Source: Roseibacterium elongatum DSM 19469 (lineage in GTDB: Bacteria > Pseudomonadota > Alphaproteobacteria > Rhodobacterales > Rhodobacteraceae). Taken from it: a DNA stretch of 64,000 bases. The position numbers and the translations under genes were made by a program. This document shows positions 17,713 through 27,296 of this stretch, in pieces. The stretch is taken from positions 3,453,001 through 3,517,000 of the forward strand of contig NZ_CP004372.1 in the NCBI RefSeq assembly GCF_000590925.1. Reading direction: 5' to 3'. Every line of letters begins with the position of its first letter. The stretch's first letter is position 1. The notes beneath the pieces were generated by a model that saw only the letters and a program-made list of their open reading frames with translations, was not told where the DNA came from and did no database searches.

Positions 17713-19587
17713 CTATTCCGCAGCCAGACCTTCGGTGAACTGCAGGCGCGCCAGCCGGGCATAGAGCCCGCCCTGCGCCACAAGGCTGTCATGGGTGCCC
17801 TCGGCAACGATGCGGCCCTCGTCGAACACCAGGATACGGTCGGCCTGCTTCACCGTGGCCAACCTGTGAGCCACGATCAGGGTCGTGCGATCCTCGGTCA
17901 GGCGGGTGACGGCCTGTTGCACAAGGCGTTCGCTTTCCGCGTCCAGCGCGCTGGTGGCCTCGTCGAGCAGCAGCACCGGCGCGTCGCGCAGGATCGCGCG
18001 GGCAATGGCGATGCGCTGTTTCTGGCCGCCCGAGAGCATCAGACCCCGCTCGCCCACATAGGTGTCATACCCCTGCGGCAGCTTCGACAGGAACTCGTGG
18101 GCCGCAGCGGCGCGGGCGGCGGCCTCGACCTCGGCATCGCTGGCATCGGGCCGGCCAAAGCGGATATTCTCACGCGCCGAGGCGGCAAAGATCACGGGGT
18201 CCTGCGGCACAAGGGCCATGGCCGCCCGAAACGTCTCGCGCCGCATGTCGGTCAATGGCACGCCGTCCAGCGTGATCTGCCCCGAGGACGGATCGTAAAA
18301 CCGCAGCAAAAGCTGAAAGATGGTCGACTTGCCGGCCCCGGACGGGCCGACCAGCGCCACCGACTCTCCGGGTTGGATCGTGAAGCTGACACCATCGAGC
18401 GCATGGCTGTCGGGCCGCGTGGGATAGGCAAAGCGCACCGCGTCGAACCGGATGGCGCCCTGCCCCCCCTGCGCCAGGGGTTTGCCGACGCTGGGGTCGG
18501 ACACCGCGTCGTCGGTGCGCAGCAATTCGACCAGACGTTCGGTCGCGCCGGCCGCGCGCTGCAACTCGCCCCAGATCTCGGACAAGGCGCCGACGGCCCC
18601 GGCCACCATGATCGCGTAGATCAGGAACTGGATCAGCTCGCCGATCGACATCGCGTCGCCGCGCACATCGCGCGCCCCGACCCACAGCACCCCGACAATG
18701 CCGGCAAATACCAGCGAAATGACGATCACCGTCATCACGGCCCGCGTCGCGATCCGCTTTCTGGCGCTGTCGAAACTCTTTTCCGTCACCCCGGCAAAAG
18801 TGCTGGCCGAGGCCCGTTCATTGGTAAAGGCCTGCACCGTCTGAACCGACAGAAGCGCCTCGGACGCGTTGCCCGAGCTTTCCGCGATCCAGTCCTGGTT
18901 CTGACGGCTCAGCACCCTTAGCCGTCGACCCAGGATGATGATCGGCACGATGACCAGCGGCACAATCAGCAGCACCGCCCCCGTCAGCTTGGCCGAAGTG
19001 AACAGCATCAGGACCAGACCGCCCAGCAGCAACAGCGTGTTGCGCAATGCGATCGACATCGAAGACGAGATGACACTTAACAGCAGCGTCGTATCGGTGG
19101 TGATGCGGCTGAGCACCTCGCCGGTCATGATGCGCTCGTAGAACGCCGGGCTCATGCCGATCATCCGGTCGAACACCGCCTTGCGGATGTCGGCGACGAC
19201 CCGTTCGCCAAGGCGCGTGACGAGGTAGTAGCGCAGGCCAGTGCCAAAGGCGAGCAAGATGGCGATCCCGAGCGCGGCGAGGAAATACTGATCCAGCAAT
19301 TCCGAGCTTTCGGTTTCGAACCCGTCGACGACACGGCGCACGGCCAACGGCAAGGTCAGGGACACGATCGCCGTCAGCACAAGGGCCGTTATCGCGGCGG
19401 CCAGCATGGGTTTGTAAGGCATCAAGAAAGGCCATAGGGCCTGCAGGCTGCCGATGCGGCGCGACTTGGCGCGCTCTTCGGTGGCCGATTGCGGGGTGGC
19501 GTCCTGTGCCGGCTTGGCGGCGTCGGGCTGCGGCGCGGGGGCGTCCATCGCTTCGATCGTCTCTTTGGTCCTGTTCAGGTCGGGCAT
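17713..19587 (-). CDS. ABC transporter with fused membrane and ATPase domains (MsbA/lipid- or drug-export type)
   Basis: 624 residues. About 45 N-terminal residues are polar and Ala/Pro-rich, then six transmembrane helices (residues about 55-330), then the nucleotide-binding domain. That domain has Walker A GPSGAGKST, signature LSGGQKQR, Walker B VLLLDEATSALD and H-loop IVAHR. The ATG at 19587 (MPDLNRTKE) was chosen. An internal ATG (MDAPAPQPD) is also possible. It is divergent from the RTX-protein gene across a 294-bp AT-rich intergenic region. Despite this proximity it lacks the C39-like domain of RTX type I exporters, so a direct export role for that protein is not assumed. Confidence 0.85.
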   Translation of the reverse strand: MPDLNRTKETIEAMDAPAPQPDAAKPAQDATPQSATEERAKSRRIGSLQALWPFLMPYKPMLAAAITALVLTAIVSLTLPLAVRRVVDGFETESSELLDQYFLAALGIAILLAFGTGLRYYLVTRLGERVVADIRKAVFDRMIGMSPAFYERIMTGEVLSRITTDTTLLLSVISSSMSIALRNTLLLLGGLVLMLFTSAKLTGAVLLIVPLVIVPIIILGRRLRVLSRQNQDWIAESSGNASEALLSVQTVQAFTNERASASTFAGVTEKSFDSARKRIATRAVMTVIVISLVFAGIVGVLWVGARDVRGDAMSIGELIQFLIYAIMVAGAVGALSEIWGELQRAAGATERLVELLRTDDAVSDPSVGKPLAQGGQGAIRFDAVRFAYPTRPDSHALDGVSFTIQPGESVALVGPSGAGKSTIFQLLLRFYDPSSGQITLDGVPLTDMRRETFRAAMALVPQDPVIFAASARENIRFGRPDASDAEVEAAARAAAAHEFLSKLPQGYDTYVGERGLMLSGGQKQRIAIARAILRDAPVLLLDEATSALDAESERLVQQAVTRLTEDRTTLIVAHRLATVKQADRILVFDEGRIVAEGTHDSLVAQGGLYARLARLQFTEGLAAE

Positions 19588-19881
19588 ACATTCGGCGCCC
19601 TTGTCACACAAGCCCGACCGGGGCCGCACCCCGCCCCATGCCCCGCCAACGCCGGGACCCGCGTCTTGACGGATGCGGGCGCGCGCCGGGTGACGCCACA
19701 CCCGTCATGCGGCCCAGGCCCCGCCCGCGCCGCATCCGCCTTAGGTCGCTCGACACGGTTTTTATGGGCGTATTTGCGATCATTTAACCTTTTCAGGCTA
19801 CAATCTCGGTTGACGCATGTGGCCATCTCGGCCACCCTTAACCGCATTCCATTTTTTTATTGCCAGGGCAGCCGACGCACC

Positions 19882-21312
19882 ATGCCAAGCCTGATCGAGA
19901 CATTGGACTTATCGAAAATTCTCGGTGGCGATGACCCTCAGGGCGCGCTTTTCGCGGCCCTGCAGGACCTTGCCGCGATGCCGGATGGGTCTGCGGCGAC
20001 TGACGGGCGCGCGGCCCGGACGGGCAACCGCGGCGAAGTGGATGGCAGCGCGACCGGGGACACGGTCCCGGCCGAGTTGATGACAAGCATGGACAATGCC
20101 GGGTTCCCGTGGGATCGGGTCGGGGACTTCGCGTCCGATACGGGGCCCTTGTCGTCACTGGGCGACGATCTGGATCCTCATTCCGGCTTTGCCAGCGATG
20201 GAACGACCCCGATCACGGACCCGCCCGGGAACGTCCCCGGAAACGGCGACGACTCGTCGGGTACACCGAGCGATGACTGGTCGGACGTCGGTTCGGGCAG
20301 TCCGCCGGACGAAGGCGACGAAGCGCTCGACACGTCAACGCTTGTGGACCTGATCGCGGAACTGTTGGCGGCCTTGCCCACGTTCAATTTCAGCCAGGCG
20401 GACTATTTCGACGACTGGGCCGACGGCAGCGCAACGCTTGATTGGCTCGAGGCCTTCCTTGAGGAATTGCTCGAGGAAATCAGGGACATGGCCGAAGACG
20501 ACGCCCCGTGGGACATTGATGTCCCGAACGACGGCGATGACCGGCCGTCGAATGACCCCGGCGATGGAGAGTGCGAGCCGGGAGAGGAACCCGGCGAGGA
20601 GCCCGGAGAAGAACCGGGCGAAGAGCCCGGAGAGGAGCCGGGTGAAGAACCCGGAGAGGAGCCGGGCGAGGAACCCGGAGAAGAACCGGGCGAGGAACCC
20701 GGAGAGGAGCCGGGTGAAGAACCCGGAGAGGAGCCGGGCGAGGAACCCGGAGAAGAACCGGGCGAGGAACCCGGAGAGGAACCGGGCGAAGAGCCCGGAG
20801 AGGAACCGGGCGAAGAGCCCGGAGAGGAGCCTGGCGAAGAACCCGGAGAGGAACCGGGCGAAGAGCCCGGCGCGGAAATCCCGCCGCAGTACGGAACCGA
20901 CGACGCGGACGTTTTGAATGGCGGTGATGACGACGATATCGTCATCGCCTATGGCGGCGATGATACCATCTCGACCGGTGCCGGCGCGGATGTGGTCAAT
21001 GGCGGCGCGGGCGGGGACAGGATCGATGGTGGCGCCGGCGACGATCAGCTTTGGGGCAATCTCGATGCCGATACGTTCATTTTCGCGGACGGACACGGCC
21101 AGGACATGATCCACGATTTCGACGCAAACAGCGATCTGGAAAAAATCGACCTGTCCGGCGTGTCTGCGATCGGCAGCTTCGCCGATCTGCAGGCCGATGG
21201 CGTGATGGAAGCGATCGGCGAGAATGTGCGGATCGACACGGGCGATGGCAATTCGATCTGGCTCAGCGGCATTTTGATCGACCAACTCGACGAGAACGAT
21301 TTCATATTCTGA
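19882..21312 (+). CDS. RTX-type calcium-binding protein with long GEEP repeat linker
   Basis: 476 residues starting MPSLIETLDLSKILGG, with no Sec signal. Residues 1-230 are acidic and low-complexity with a predicted amphipathic segment (WLEAFLEELLEEIRD). Residues about 234-329 are 24 perfect GEEP repeats. The C-terminal part (about 335-476) has RTX nonapeptides (GGDDDDIVI, GGDDTISTG, GGAGGDRID, GGAGDDQLW) and the serralysin-type ending DADTFIFADGHGQDMIHDFD ... LDENDFIF. This implies Ca-dependent folding after type I secretion. No protease or other catalytic domain is present. The role could be adhesin, surface layer or matrix protein. Type I export genes are not adjacent. Confidence 0.8.
   Translation: MPSLIETLDLSKILGGDDPQGALFAALQDLAAMPDGSAATDGRAARTGNRGEVDGSATGDTVPAELMTSMDNAGFPWDRVGDFASDTGPLSSLGDDLDPHSGFASDGTTPITDPPGNVPGNGDDSSGTPSDDWSDVGSGSPPDEGDEALDTSTLVDLIAELLAALPTFNFSQADYFDDWADGSATLDWLEAFLEELLEEIRDMAEDDAPWDIDVPNDGDDRPSNDPGDGECEPGEEPGEEPGEEPGEEPGEEPGEEPGEEPGEEPGEEPGEEPGEEPGEEPGEEPGEEPGEEPGEEPGEEPGEEPGEEPGEEPGEEPGEEPGEEPGEEPGAEIPPQYGTDDADVLNGGDDDDIVIAYGGDDTISTGAGADVVNGGAGGDRIDGGAGDDQLWGNLDADTFIFADGHGQDMIHDFDANSDLEKIDLSGVSAIGSFADLQADGVMEAIGENVRIDTGDGNSIWLSGILIDQLDENDFIF
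20581..20868 (+). repeat. 24 tandem 12-bp repeats encoding GEEP
   Basis: In-frame repeat unit GGN-GAR-GAR-CCN, exactly 24 copies over 288 bp inside the RTX gene. Synonymous third positions vary and alternate (GGA/GGC, CCC/CCG), giving a partial 24-bp superstructure. The flanking codons (EP before, GAEI after) look like decayed copies. The array is prone to expansion and contraction by slippage without frameshift. Confidence 0.95.
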
Positions 21313-21332
21313 CCGGCCCCGAGCCGCGGGCG

Positions 21333-23028
21333 TCAGGCCGTATCGGGCTGCGTTGCGATATCCAGCAAGGCGAGGCGTCGCTCTTGGTCAATCGCGGTCA
21401 AGGCCGCGTCGATCGCGGCCGGCACCTCGTCGGCTAAGGTCACCCGCCGCGCCCATGCCCGGCTTGCCTGAGCCGTCTTGACGAAATCAGGAACGGGGCT
21501 GAGCGCGGTCAACGGCACGGTGTTGGCGCGCGCGGCATACCCGTCGGGGTAAAGCCCCCGGACCGAGGCGCGCACGGCCCCCCACTTCGGCATTGTTCAA
21601 CACGATCACCAGGATGTTCAGGCCCAACGCTTCGGCGATCTGGTGGCACGCGGTCGGGTTGGCGAACATGTAGGACCCGTCGCCGATGGTCGCCACGACC
21701 GTCCGTTCGGGCGCGGCCAGCCTCGCCCCCATGGCGGCCGGAAACGACCAGCCCAGACCACCCGAATGGGGTTCCTGAAACCATGACCGATGACCGCGCC
21801 GCTCCAAAGGGCCCAGGATGGTGCCCAATTCGGAAAAGACGCTCGACGGACGGTCGGCCAAAGCCTCGGACAGGCAGTGACTGACCCAGGCCTTGCTGAT
21901 GCCCCCGTCTCGTCCGGCCTGCGCCTGGGCGTGCCGGCCCGCCAGATCGGCCGCGGCGGCGGCCGCCACCTTCTGGCGCCGCGCCGACAGGGCCACATGG
22001 TCGGCCGGGGCCTGCCCCATCGCCGCGATCAGGGCCGGGATCGTCAGCGCCGTTTCCCCGGCAACCGCGAGGTCGCAGCGAAATGTCCGGGCGGGCGCCC
22101 GCGAGAACAGCGGATCGGGCCCGAGATGGATCACCTTCGCCTCTGGGCTCAGGCAGTGGCGGTCCGGCCACCATGGGGCGAGGCAATCGAGCACGACGAC
22201 GACATCCGCCTCGGCCAGCCAGGGGCCAGGGTCCGGCCCGACATGGCACGGGTGGTCGGTGTCGAGCGCCAGATGCGTCGCCCACCACGAACAAACCGGG
22301 ATACCCCAATCCGCCACCCAGTCGGCAAAGGCGGCAAAGCTGGCCGCATCCCCCGCGCCGCGTTGCGCGATGATCACCGGGCGCGCGGCCCCGGCCAGCA
22401 TCTCGGCGGCGCGGGTTATCGCGGCCGGGTCCGGCGCTGCGCAGGCCGGCACCATCGATGGACCGCCCGCCAGGGTTTCGGGCGCGACGGGCTGGCACAG
22501 GACCTCGCGCGGGAGCGCGAGGTAAACCGGCCCCCTGGGGGTGGAACTGGCGATGGCATGCGCGCGATCCAGCAAGGGCGCGACCTGTTCGGGAAAGCGC
22601 AACTCGTAGTCCCACTTGACGCTTTCGCGCACCAGCGCTGTCTGGTCGAACATCTCCTGCCCCCAGCCGATGGGCACCGTGCGCGCGCCAAAGCGCCCCC
22701 CTTCGGTCACCGGGGTGCGGCCGGACATCAGCAGCATCGGCACGTGGTCGCAGGCGGCGTTGATCGCCCCGATGGCCCCGTTGGCGAGGCCCACATTGGT
22801 GTGCAGCATGACGGCCTGTGCCCGGCCACTCATCAGGTAGTGGCCATGCGCCATGCCCATCGCCGCATGTTCGTGCGGGATGGGAATGGCCTGGGGCAGC
22901 TCGACGCCCTTGGCGGCCGCCTCGGCCAGACCTTCGATGATCGGGGGAAAGTCGGTGCCCGAATTGGCAAAGACATACTCGACGCCCAGGGCCTTGAGCC
23001 GCTGGAAAATGGCGCCCCCCGCCGTCAT
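21333..23028 (-). pseudogene. thiamine-diphosphate-dependent enzyme (acetolactate synthase/benzoylformate decarboxylase-like), frameshifted
   Basis: From ATG 23028 the ORF carries the N-terminal ThDP domain, with the catalytic Glu region HEHAAMGMAHGHYLMSGRAQ. It continues through the central domain (AARPVIIAQRGAGD) and the C-terminal cofactor-binding motif GDGSYMFANPTACHQ...LNILVIVLNNAE. At the G6 run 21578-21583 the frame shifts. Dropping one base continues into GAVRASVRGLYPDGYAARAN and a stop at 21333, giving about 564 residues, normal for the family. A GTG at 23049 overlapping the TRAP stop (GTGA) is an alternative start. The enzyme is coupled to a TRAP transporter, so it probably decarboxylates or condenses an imported 2-oxoacid. 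The substrate is unknown. Confidence 0.85.
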
Positions 23029-23045
23029 GCCGCCCCGTTCTTTCG

Positions 23046-24413
23046 TCACGACAGCGACCTGATGAAGGCGGGCAGCCACAATACCAGCCCCGGAAACGCG
23101 ATCAGCACGGCCACGCGCACCAGTTCCGCGGCGAAAAACGGCATCACGCCCTTGAAGGTGTCCCACATGGGCGTGTCCCGCGCCAAGGCCGAGATGACGA
23201 AGACATTCATGCCCACCGGCGGCGTGATCAGGCCCAGTTCGACCACGATCAACGCCAATATCCCGAACCAGATCTTCAGGTCTTCGGTGCTCATGCCAAA
23301 GCCGGTATTGTCGCCCATCGCGTAGAGCCCGCCGTTCATCTCGACCAGCACGGGCCAGAAGAACGGGATGACCAGCAGGATCATCGACAGCGAATCCATC
23401 AGGCAGCCCAACAGGATCAATGCCAAGAGCAGCAGGATAAGAACCGTCATCGGCTCCAGCCCCGAGGCCCCGATCCATTCCGCCGCGGCCTGGGGCATGC
23501 GGATGCGCGACATGAAGATCTTGACCAGTTCAGCCCCCAGCAGGATCAGGTAGATCATGCCTGTGGTGCTGGCCGTTTCCTTGAGGCTCTCCAGAAGCGC
23601 CCCCAGACCCAGCGACCGTCGCACAAGACCATAGAGCAGCACCAGCGCCACCCCGACCGCCGCCCCCGGCGTGGGATTGTAGAACCCCGCATAGATACCG
23701 CCCAGCACGATGGCGAAAATCCCCAGGACGGGCAGCATCCCCAGGGTGGCGGCGATGAACTCGGCCCGATCCGCCGCGCCGCCCTTGGGGCCGGCCTCGG
23801 GGCGGATCAGCACGACCAGCGCGATGGTGGCGATGAAGAAGATCACGGCCAGCGCGCCGGGGATCATCGCCGCCATGAACAGGGTGACGATGTTGGCCTC
23901 GACGATGATGGCGTAGATGATCAACACGACCGACGGCGGGATCAGGATGCCCAGCACCCCACCCGCGGCCAATGAGCCCGTCGCCAGCGAGCCCGCGTAA
24001 TTGTAGCGCTTGAGTTCCGGCAGGGCGATCTTGCCCATGGTCGAGGCCGTCGCCAGAGACGAGCCCGAGACCGCCCCGAACCCCGCACAGCCGGCGATGG
24101 CGGCCATGGCGGTGCCGCCCCGCGCCCAGCCCAGCCACGCATTCGCCGCCCGGAACAGGGCCTGGCTCATGCCGGTCTTGGCGGCAATGGCCCCCATCAG
24201 CACGAACATCGGCACGACCGACAGGCCGTAATTCGAAAACTGCCCATAGGCCAGTGTCTTGAGCTGGTTCATCACGGTCATCGGACCGTTCATGACCATC
24301 GTGCCGATGCCGCCCACAAGGATCATGGCATAGGCGATGGGCATGCGCATCGCGATCAGCGCGACGAGGGCGGCAAGGCCGATCATCCCCAGCGTGATGG
24401 GATCGAGGCTCAT
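23046..24413 (-). CDS. TRAP transporter large permease subunit (DctM type)
   Basis: 455 residues, about 12 hydrophobic segments, with family signatures such as PIAYAMILVGGIGTMVMNGP, GCAGFGAVSGSSLATASTMG, GGVLGILIPPSVVLIIYAII and LGLITPPVGMNVFVISALA. It is the Na+-coupled transport subunit of a tripartite ATP-independent periplasmic transporter. ATG 24413 overlaps the stop of the small subunit (ATGA). Confidence 0.93.
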   Translation of the reverse strand: MSLDPITLGMIGLAALVALIAMRMPIAYAMILVGGIGTMVMNGPMTVMNQLKTLAYGQFSNYGLSVVPMFVLMGAIAAKTGMSQALFRAANAWLGWARGGTAMAAIAGCAGFGAVSGSSLATASTMGKIALPELKRYNYAGSLATGSLAAGGVLGILIPPSVVLIIYAIIVEANIVTLFMAAMIPGALAVIFFIATIALVVLIRPEAGPKGGAADRAEFIAATLGMLPVLGIFAIVLGGIYAGFYNPTPGAAVGVALVLLYGLVRRSLGLGALLESLKETASTTGMIYLILLGAELVKIFMSRIRMPQAAAEWIGASGLEPMTVLILLLLALILLGCLMDSLSMILLVIPFFWPVLVEMNGGLYAMGDNTGFGMSTEDLKIWFGILALIVVELGLITPPVGMNVFVISALARDTPMWDTFKGVMPFFAAELVRVAVLIAFPGLVLWLPAFIRSLS

Positions 24414-24934
24414 GCTGAGTTGCCCCGCGACGGGGGCCGAAGGCTTTCGAGCAAGGTGATCGCAGAGGCCAGGACCAGCAGCACAAGCGACGGGATCGCG
24501 GCCAGATAGGCCCACCATGTCGGGATGCTAAGGATGGCCGTGACGTAGGAAAACTCACGCTGGCTGCCCATGCCCAGAAAGACCTGGCGCACCAGCAGGA
24601 TCGAAAACAGCAAGGCGACGACCGAGGCCACCAGCGTGAAGATCGAGATGAGGCGCGGCCCGGCCCCCGAGGTGAAGATATCGGCCGAGACATTCGCGCC
24701 GGTCAGTTGGCAATAGGGCAGAAAGGCAAAGGCCGCGATGGCCACGCCCATCTGCGTCAGTTCGAAATCGCCGGGAAAGGGACGACCGATGATGCCGCCC
24801 AAAACGGTCAGGACGTTGACGGCGACGACGGCGAGGATGATCCCCCCGCCAAGGATCGCCCAGGCGGTGATCAAACGTTCCGCCGCACCGGTCCAACCGG
24901 TGCGGCGGGGTGTGTCGTGGATGGGGGTGTCCAT
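24410..24934 (-). CDS. TRAP transporter small permease subunit (DctQ type)
   Basis: 174 residues with four membrane helices (WAILGGGIILAVVAVNVLTV, GVAIAAFAFLPYCQLT, IFTLVASVVALLFSILLVRQ, IPSLVLLVLASAITLLE), the standard DctQ layout including a FELTQ motif after the first helix pair. ATG 24934 overlaps the binding-protein stop by one base (TGATG). A GTG one codon upstream is also in frame. It forms the membrane complex with the large subunit encoded next. Confidence 0.9.
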   Translation of the reverse strand: MDTPIHDTPRRTGWTGAAERLITAWAILGGGIILAVVAVNVLTVLGGIIGRPFPGDFELTQMGVAIAAFAFLPYCQLTGANVSADIFTSGAGPRLISIFTLVASVVALLFSILLVRQVFLGMGSQREFSYVTAILSIPTWWAYLAAIPSLVLLVLASAITLLESLRPPSRGNSA

Positions 24935-25974
24935 CACATCTCGGCGTTTTCGGCGATCAGGCGGCGGGCCTCTTCGACCAGCGCGGCGCCATCAATCCCC
25001 TGCGTACCGAGCTCGTCGATCCAGCGCTGGACCACGGGCTGCAGCGCCTCTTCGAAGGCGGCGGTTTCGTCCTCGGTCAGGGTGACATGCGTATTGCCGG
25101 CCTCGACGGCCATGTTGATGCCGAAATCGTCGGTCCCTCGCCATATGCGGCCGACCTCGCCCCACCAGTCGCGGTTCGACGCCTCGCGGAAGGCGGCCTG
25201 AATATCCTCGGGCAGGCCGTTCCAGCGATCGGCATTCATCGACACTTGGAAGGTGGTCGTGCCGAACCGGGCCTCGTCATGGCCCTCGATCTGGTATTCG
25301 GTCTGCTCCTGGATGCGCAGCGGCGGGATGATCTCGAAGGGGATCAGCGCGCCGTCGACATTGCCGGTCTGCAGCGCCTGCGGCAGGTCGGGCACCGGCA
25401 TCGCCACGGGCTGCGCGCCCAGTTGCTCGATGATCCAGGCCCCGGTGCGGGTCGGGATGCGCAAGCGCAGGCCTTCGAAATCCTCGGGCGTACGCACCTC
25501 GGTATCGACGGTATGCAGGGCCTGACCGGCATGCACATGCAGGAACATCACCTCGACGCCCTGGTAATCGGCCGACAGGTGGTCGTCGAACATGTCATAG
25601 AGCGCGAGGTTCGCGGCCACCGGATCGTTGAGGAAGACAAAGGGCAGTTCCATCACCTCGGATCGCGGAAACAGGCCCGGCGTGTAGCCATTGACCGTCC
25701 AGACCAGATCCACGACGCCGTCACGGGCCTGGCTGATCAGTTCCGGCGGCGCACCCCCCAGCGTCATGGCGGGGAAGATCTCGATCTCGACGCGGCCCTC
25801 CGACAGTTCCTCGACCCGCTCGGCCCAGGGGGCCAGCATCTGGCTATGGGCGGGGGCCTGGGCGCTTAGAAAATGATGCAGGCGAAACGTGTACTCCTGC
25901 GCCGATGCGGCCGAGACCGCCGCGACACTGATGCCGGCGGCCAGAAGACCCGCGGCCAATTTCGATGGGTTCAT
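24934..25974 (-). CDS. TRAP transporter periplasmic substrate-binding protein (DctP type)
   Basis: 346 residues. The signal peptide MNPSKLAAGLLAAGISVAAV ends near SAASAQ|EYTF. The typical DctP features follow: FRLHHFLSAQAPAHSQMLAP, VEIEIFPAMTLGG, and the FEGLRLRIPTR stretch containing the Arg that usually binds a substrate carboxylate. The start at ATG 25974 is supported by AGGGAGGA. It is the first gene of the transporter operon, directly downstream of gntR. The ligand is likely a carboxylate. Proximity to aromatic-acid genes suggests, but does not show, an aromatic or 2-oxo acid. Confidence 0.92.
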   Translation of the reverse strand: MNPSKLAAGLLAAGISVAAVSAASAQEYTFRLHHFLSAQAPAHSQMLAPWAERVEELSEGRVEIEIFPAMTLGGAPPELISQARDGVVDLVWTVNGYTPGLFPRSEVMELPFVFLNDPVAANLALYDMFDDHLSADYQGVEVMFLHVHAGQALHTVDTEVRTPEDFEGLRLRIPTRTGAWIIEQLGAQPVAMPVPDLPQALQTGNVDGALIPFEIIPPLRIQEQTEYQIEGHDEARFGTTTFQVSMNADRWNGLPEDIQAAFREASNRDWWGEVGRIWRGTDDFGINMAVEAGNTHVTLTEDETAAFEEALQPVVQRWIDELGTQGIDGAALVEEARRLIAENAEM

Positions 25975-26011
25975 GGTTTTTTCCTCCCTGGTTGCAACCA
26001 ATGTTCTGGTC

Positions 26012-26767
26012 TTATCCGCCTCCTACCCTCCCGGTATCGGAGACGAGTGACAAGCCCGGAACGGTATCCTGAACCGAACGGCGGGCATCGAGCACGGCCT
26101 TGAGGTTGGCATGCGCCAGGCGCGCGTGTTCGCGGCAGATGGCCTCGGCCCGGCTGCCTTCACGGGCCTCGATGGCCTGCAGGACCGCTCGGTGCTGCTC
26201 TTGCGCGCCAAAGAGCGACTGGCGGATTTCGGACATGGCCGCCTGCGCCTGCAAGAAGGCACTGGGCCGGGCCATCGGCAAGGCCGTGATGCGCTGATAT
26301 TCCCGCATCACCATCTCGCTGCCGCACAGGCCGTTGACCAAGTCGTGAAAGCGGTCGTTCAACGCCGCATAGCGTTCGAAATCGACATCGGCGGCGCTTT
26401 GACCCAGGGCGATGTCGATCTCGTCGGCCACCGATCTGCAGGCGCGCAGATCGGCAACCGGCGCGCCGCGTTCGGCCGCGAGCCGTGCAGCGGTGCCTTC
26501 GATCACGCCGCGCAACTCGATAGCATCGACCACGTCGACGATGCTGAGCGCGCGCACCCGCACCCCGCCCGAGGGCACACGTTCGAGCAGACCTTCCTCG
26601 ACAAGCTGCTGGATCGCCTGTCGCAGAGGTGTGCGCGAAATCCCCAGACGCGCCGACAAGGTCGGCTCGGACAGGCGCTGCCCCGGCGCGACCTCGCCAC
26701 CGAGCACGATCGAGCGCAGCCCCATCAGGGCCTTGTGCGACTGCGCGTTGCGGGCCGCGTCTGCCAT
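26012..26767 (-). CDS. GntR-family transcriptional regulator with FCD domain
   Basis: 251 residues. An N-terminal winged helix (SEPTLSARLGISRTPLRQAI, then LLERVPSGGVRVR) is followed by an all-helical FCD ligand domain. That domain has the metal-ligand-like Asp/His pattern (ERYAALNDRFHDLV, EHRAVLQAI). ATG 26767 is preceded by GGGAG. It is the first gene of the leftward transcript leading into the TRAP transporter and ThDP enzyme, and is probably an autoregulating repressor relieved by a carboxylate metabolite. Candidate operators TGTATACA lie 64 and 158 bases upstream. Confidence 0.9.
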   Translation of the reverse strand: MADAARNAQSHKALMGLRSIVLGGEVAPGQRLSEPTLSARLGISRTPLRQAIQQLVEEGLLERVPSGGVRVRALSIVDVVDAIELRGVIEGTAARLAAERGAPVADLRACRSVADEIDIALGQSAADVDFERYAALNDRFHDLVNGLCGSEMVMREYQRITALPMARPSAFLQAQAAMSEIRQSLFGAQEQHRAVLQAIEAREGSRAEAICREHARLAHANLKAVLDARRSVQDTVPGLSLVSDTGRVGGG

Positions 26768-26830
26768 GATACTCCCTGTTTTTCCGGCGCTGCGGCATGG
26801 CGCAGAGCCGACCTCCCGTCAGGCGCATCC

Positions 26831-26838
26831 TGTATACA
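26831..26838. promoter_or_regulatory. TGTATACA palindrome, candidate GntR operator
   Basis: A perfect 8-bp palindrome located 64 bases upstream of gntR, in sequence CC-TGTATACA-CC. The identical octamer recurs 94 bp away. GntR/FCD regulators commonly bind short palindromes of the TTGTATACAA kind, and assignment here is by proximity and repetition. Confidence 0.45.
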
Positions 26839-26924
26839 CCCACGGCCGAGGATGACCGCGATTCGCAAGAAATCAACTGATTTTTCTTGATATGCATGGG
26901 GCGGGCCACACCATGGCAAAAAAC

Positions 26925-26932
26925 TGTATACA
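26925..26932. promoter_or_regulatory. TGTATACA palindrome, candidate GntR operator (second copy)
   Basis: The second perfect copy of the octamer, in context AAAC-TGTATACA-TCC, within the AT-rich centre of the divergent region. It could act on the pobA-side promoter, on the gntR-side promoter, or on both. Confidence 0.45.
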
Positions 26933-27296
26933 TCCTAGAGATCTGAAAAATATGAATAAACTTAGCTTCGATCAAAGTCCGCCAAGGGAAAACCACTGGA
27001 CAGGCCGGGCCAATTCGCCCCCAATGCCCCGGCGAACACAGGCCGCACCGCGCATGGCCGTTCGGAGGGAGGGTCCGGGCGCAATATGGCGCGCGCAGCG
27101 TGGCGGCGCTGACGAAGGGAGGGGACGCACCGATGCCAACCGCTGCCAGTTTTTGCGCGCCTGCAAAGCGCGATGTCGATCAGCCGCGACCGGCGCGGGA
27201 CCGGGTGCTGCCGCGCCGCGCGGCGCTGACGGGCAGCGTCCCGTCCGCCATGGGCGATGCCGGACCTGACAGATGGCAACCGAGGACACGACGCGC

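Larger units (their letters stand above)
26768..27296. other. 529-bp divergent intergenic region between gntR and pobA
   Basis: No convincing gene. ORFs here lack family features and codon bias. The left half (26820-26970) is AT-rich for this genome and contains the two TGTATACA octamers plus AT-rich promoter-like stretches (for example around 26880-26900 and 26945-26965). The right half (26990-27290) is GC-rich and non-coding in appearance. It must contain the promoters for the TRAP operon (leftward) and pobA-pcaCHG (rightward). Confidence 0.6.

Noticed and set aside
14459..17764. An 1101-codon plus-strand open frame
   Set aside because: It is a shadow of the YcaQ-like and acyl-CoA synthetase genes on the minus strand; no family features and extreme basic composition.
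17713..21312. The ABC exporter and the RTX protein as a dedicated type I secretion pair
   Set aside because: The exporter lacks the peptidase-like N-terminal domain, the genes are divergent, and no HlyD or TolC-type gene is present, so the pairing is not supported.
26892..27269. A 125-codon plus-strand open frame between gntR and pobA
   Set aside because: It lacks a ribosome-binding site, family similarity and normal codon bias, and spans the presumed promoter and operator region.
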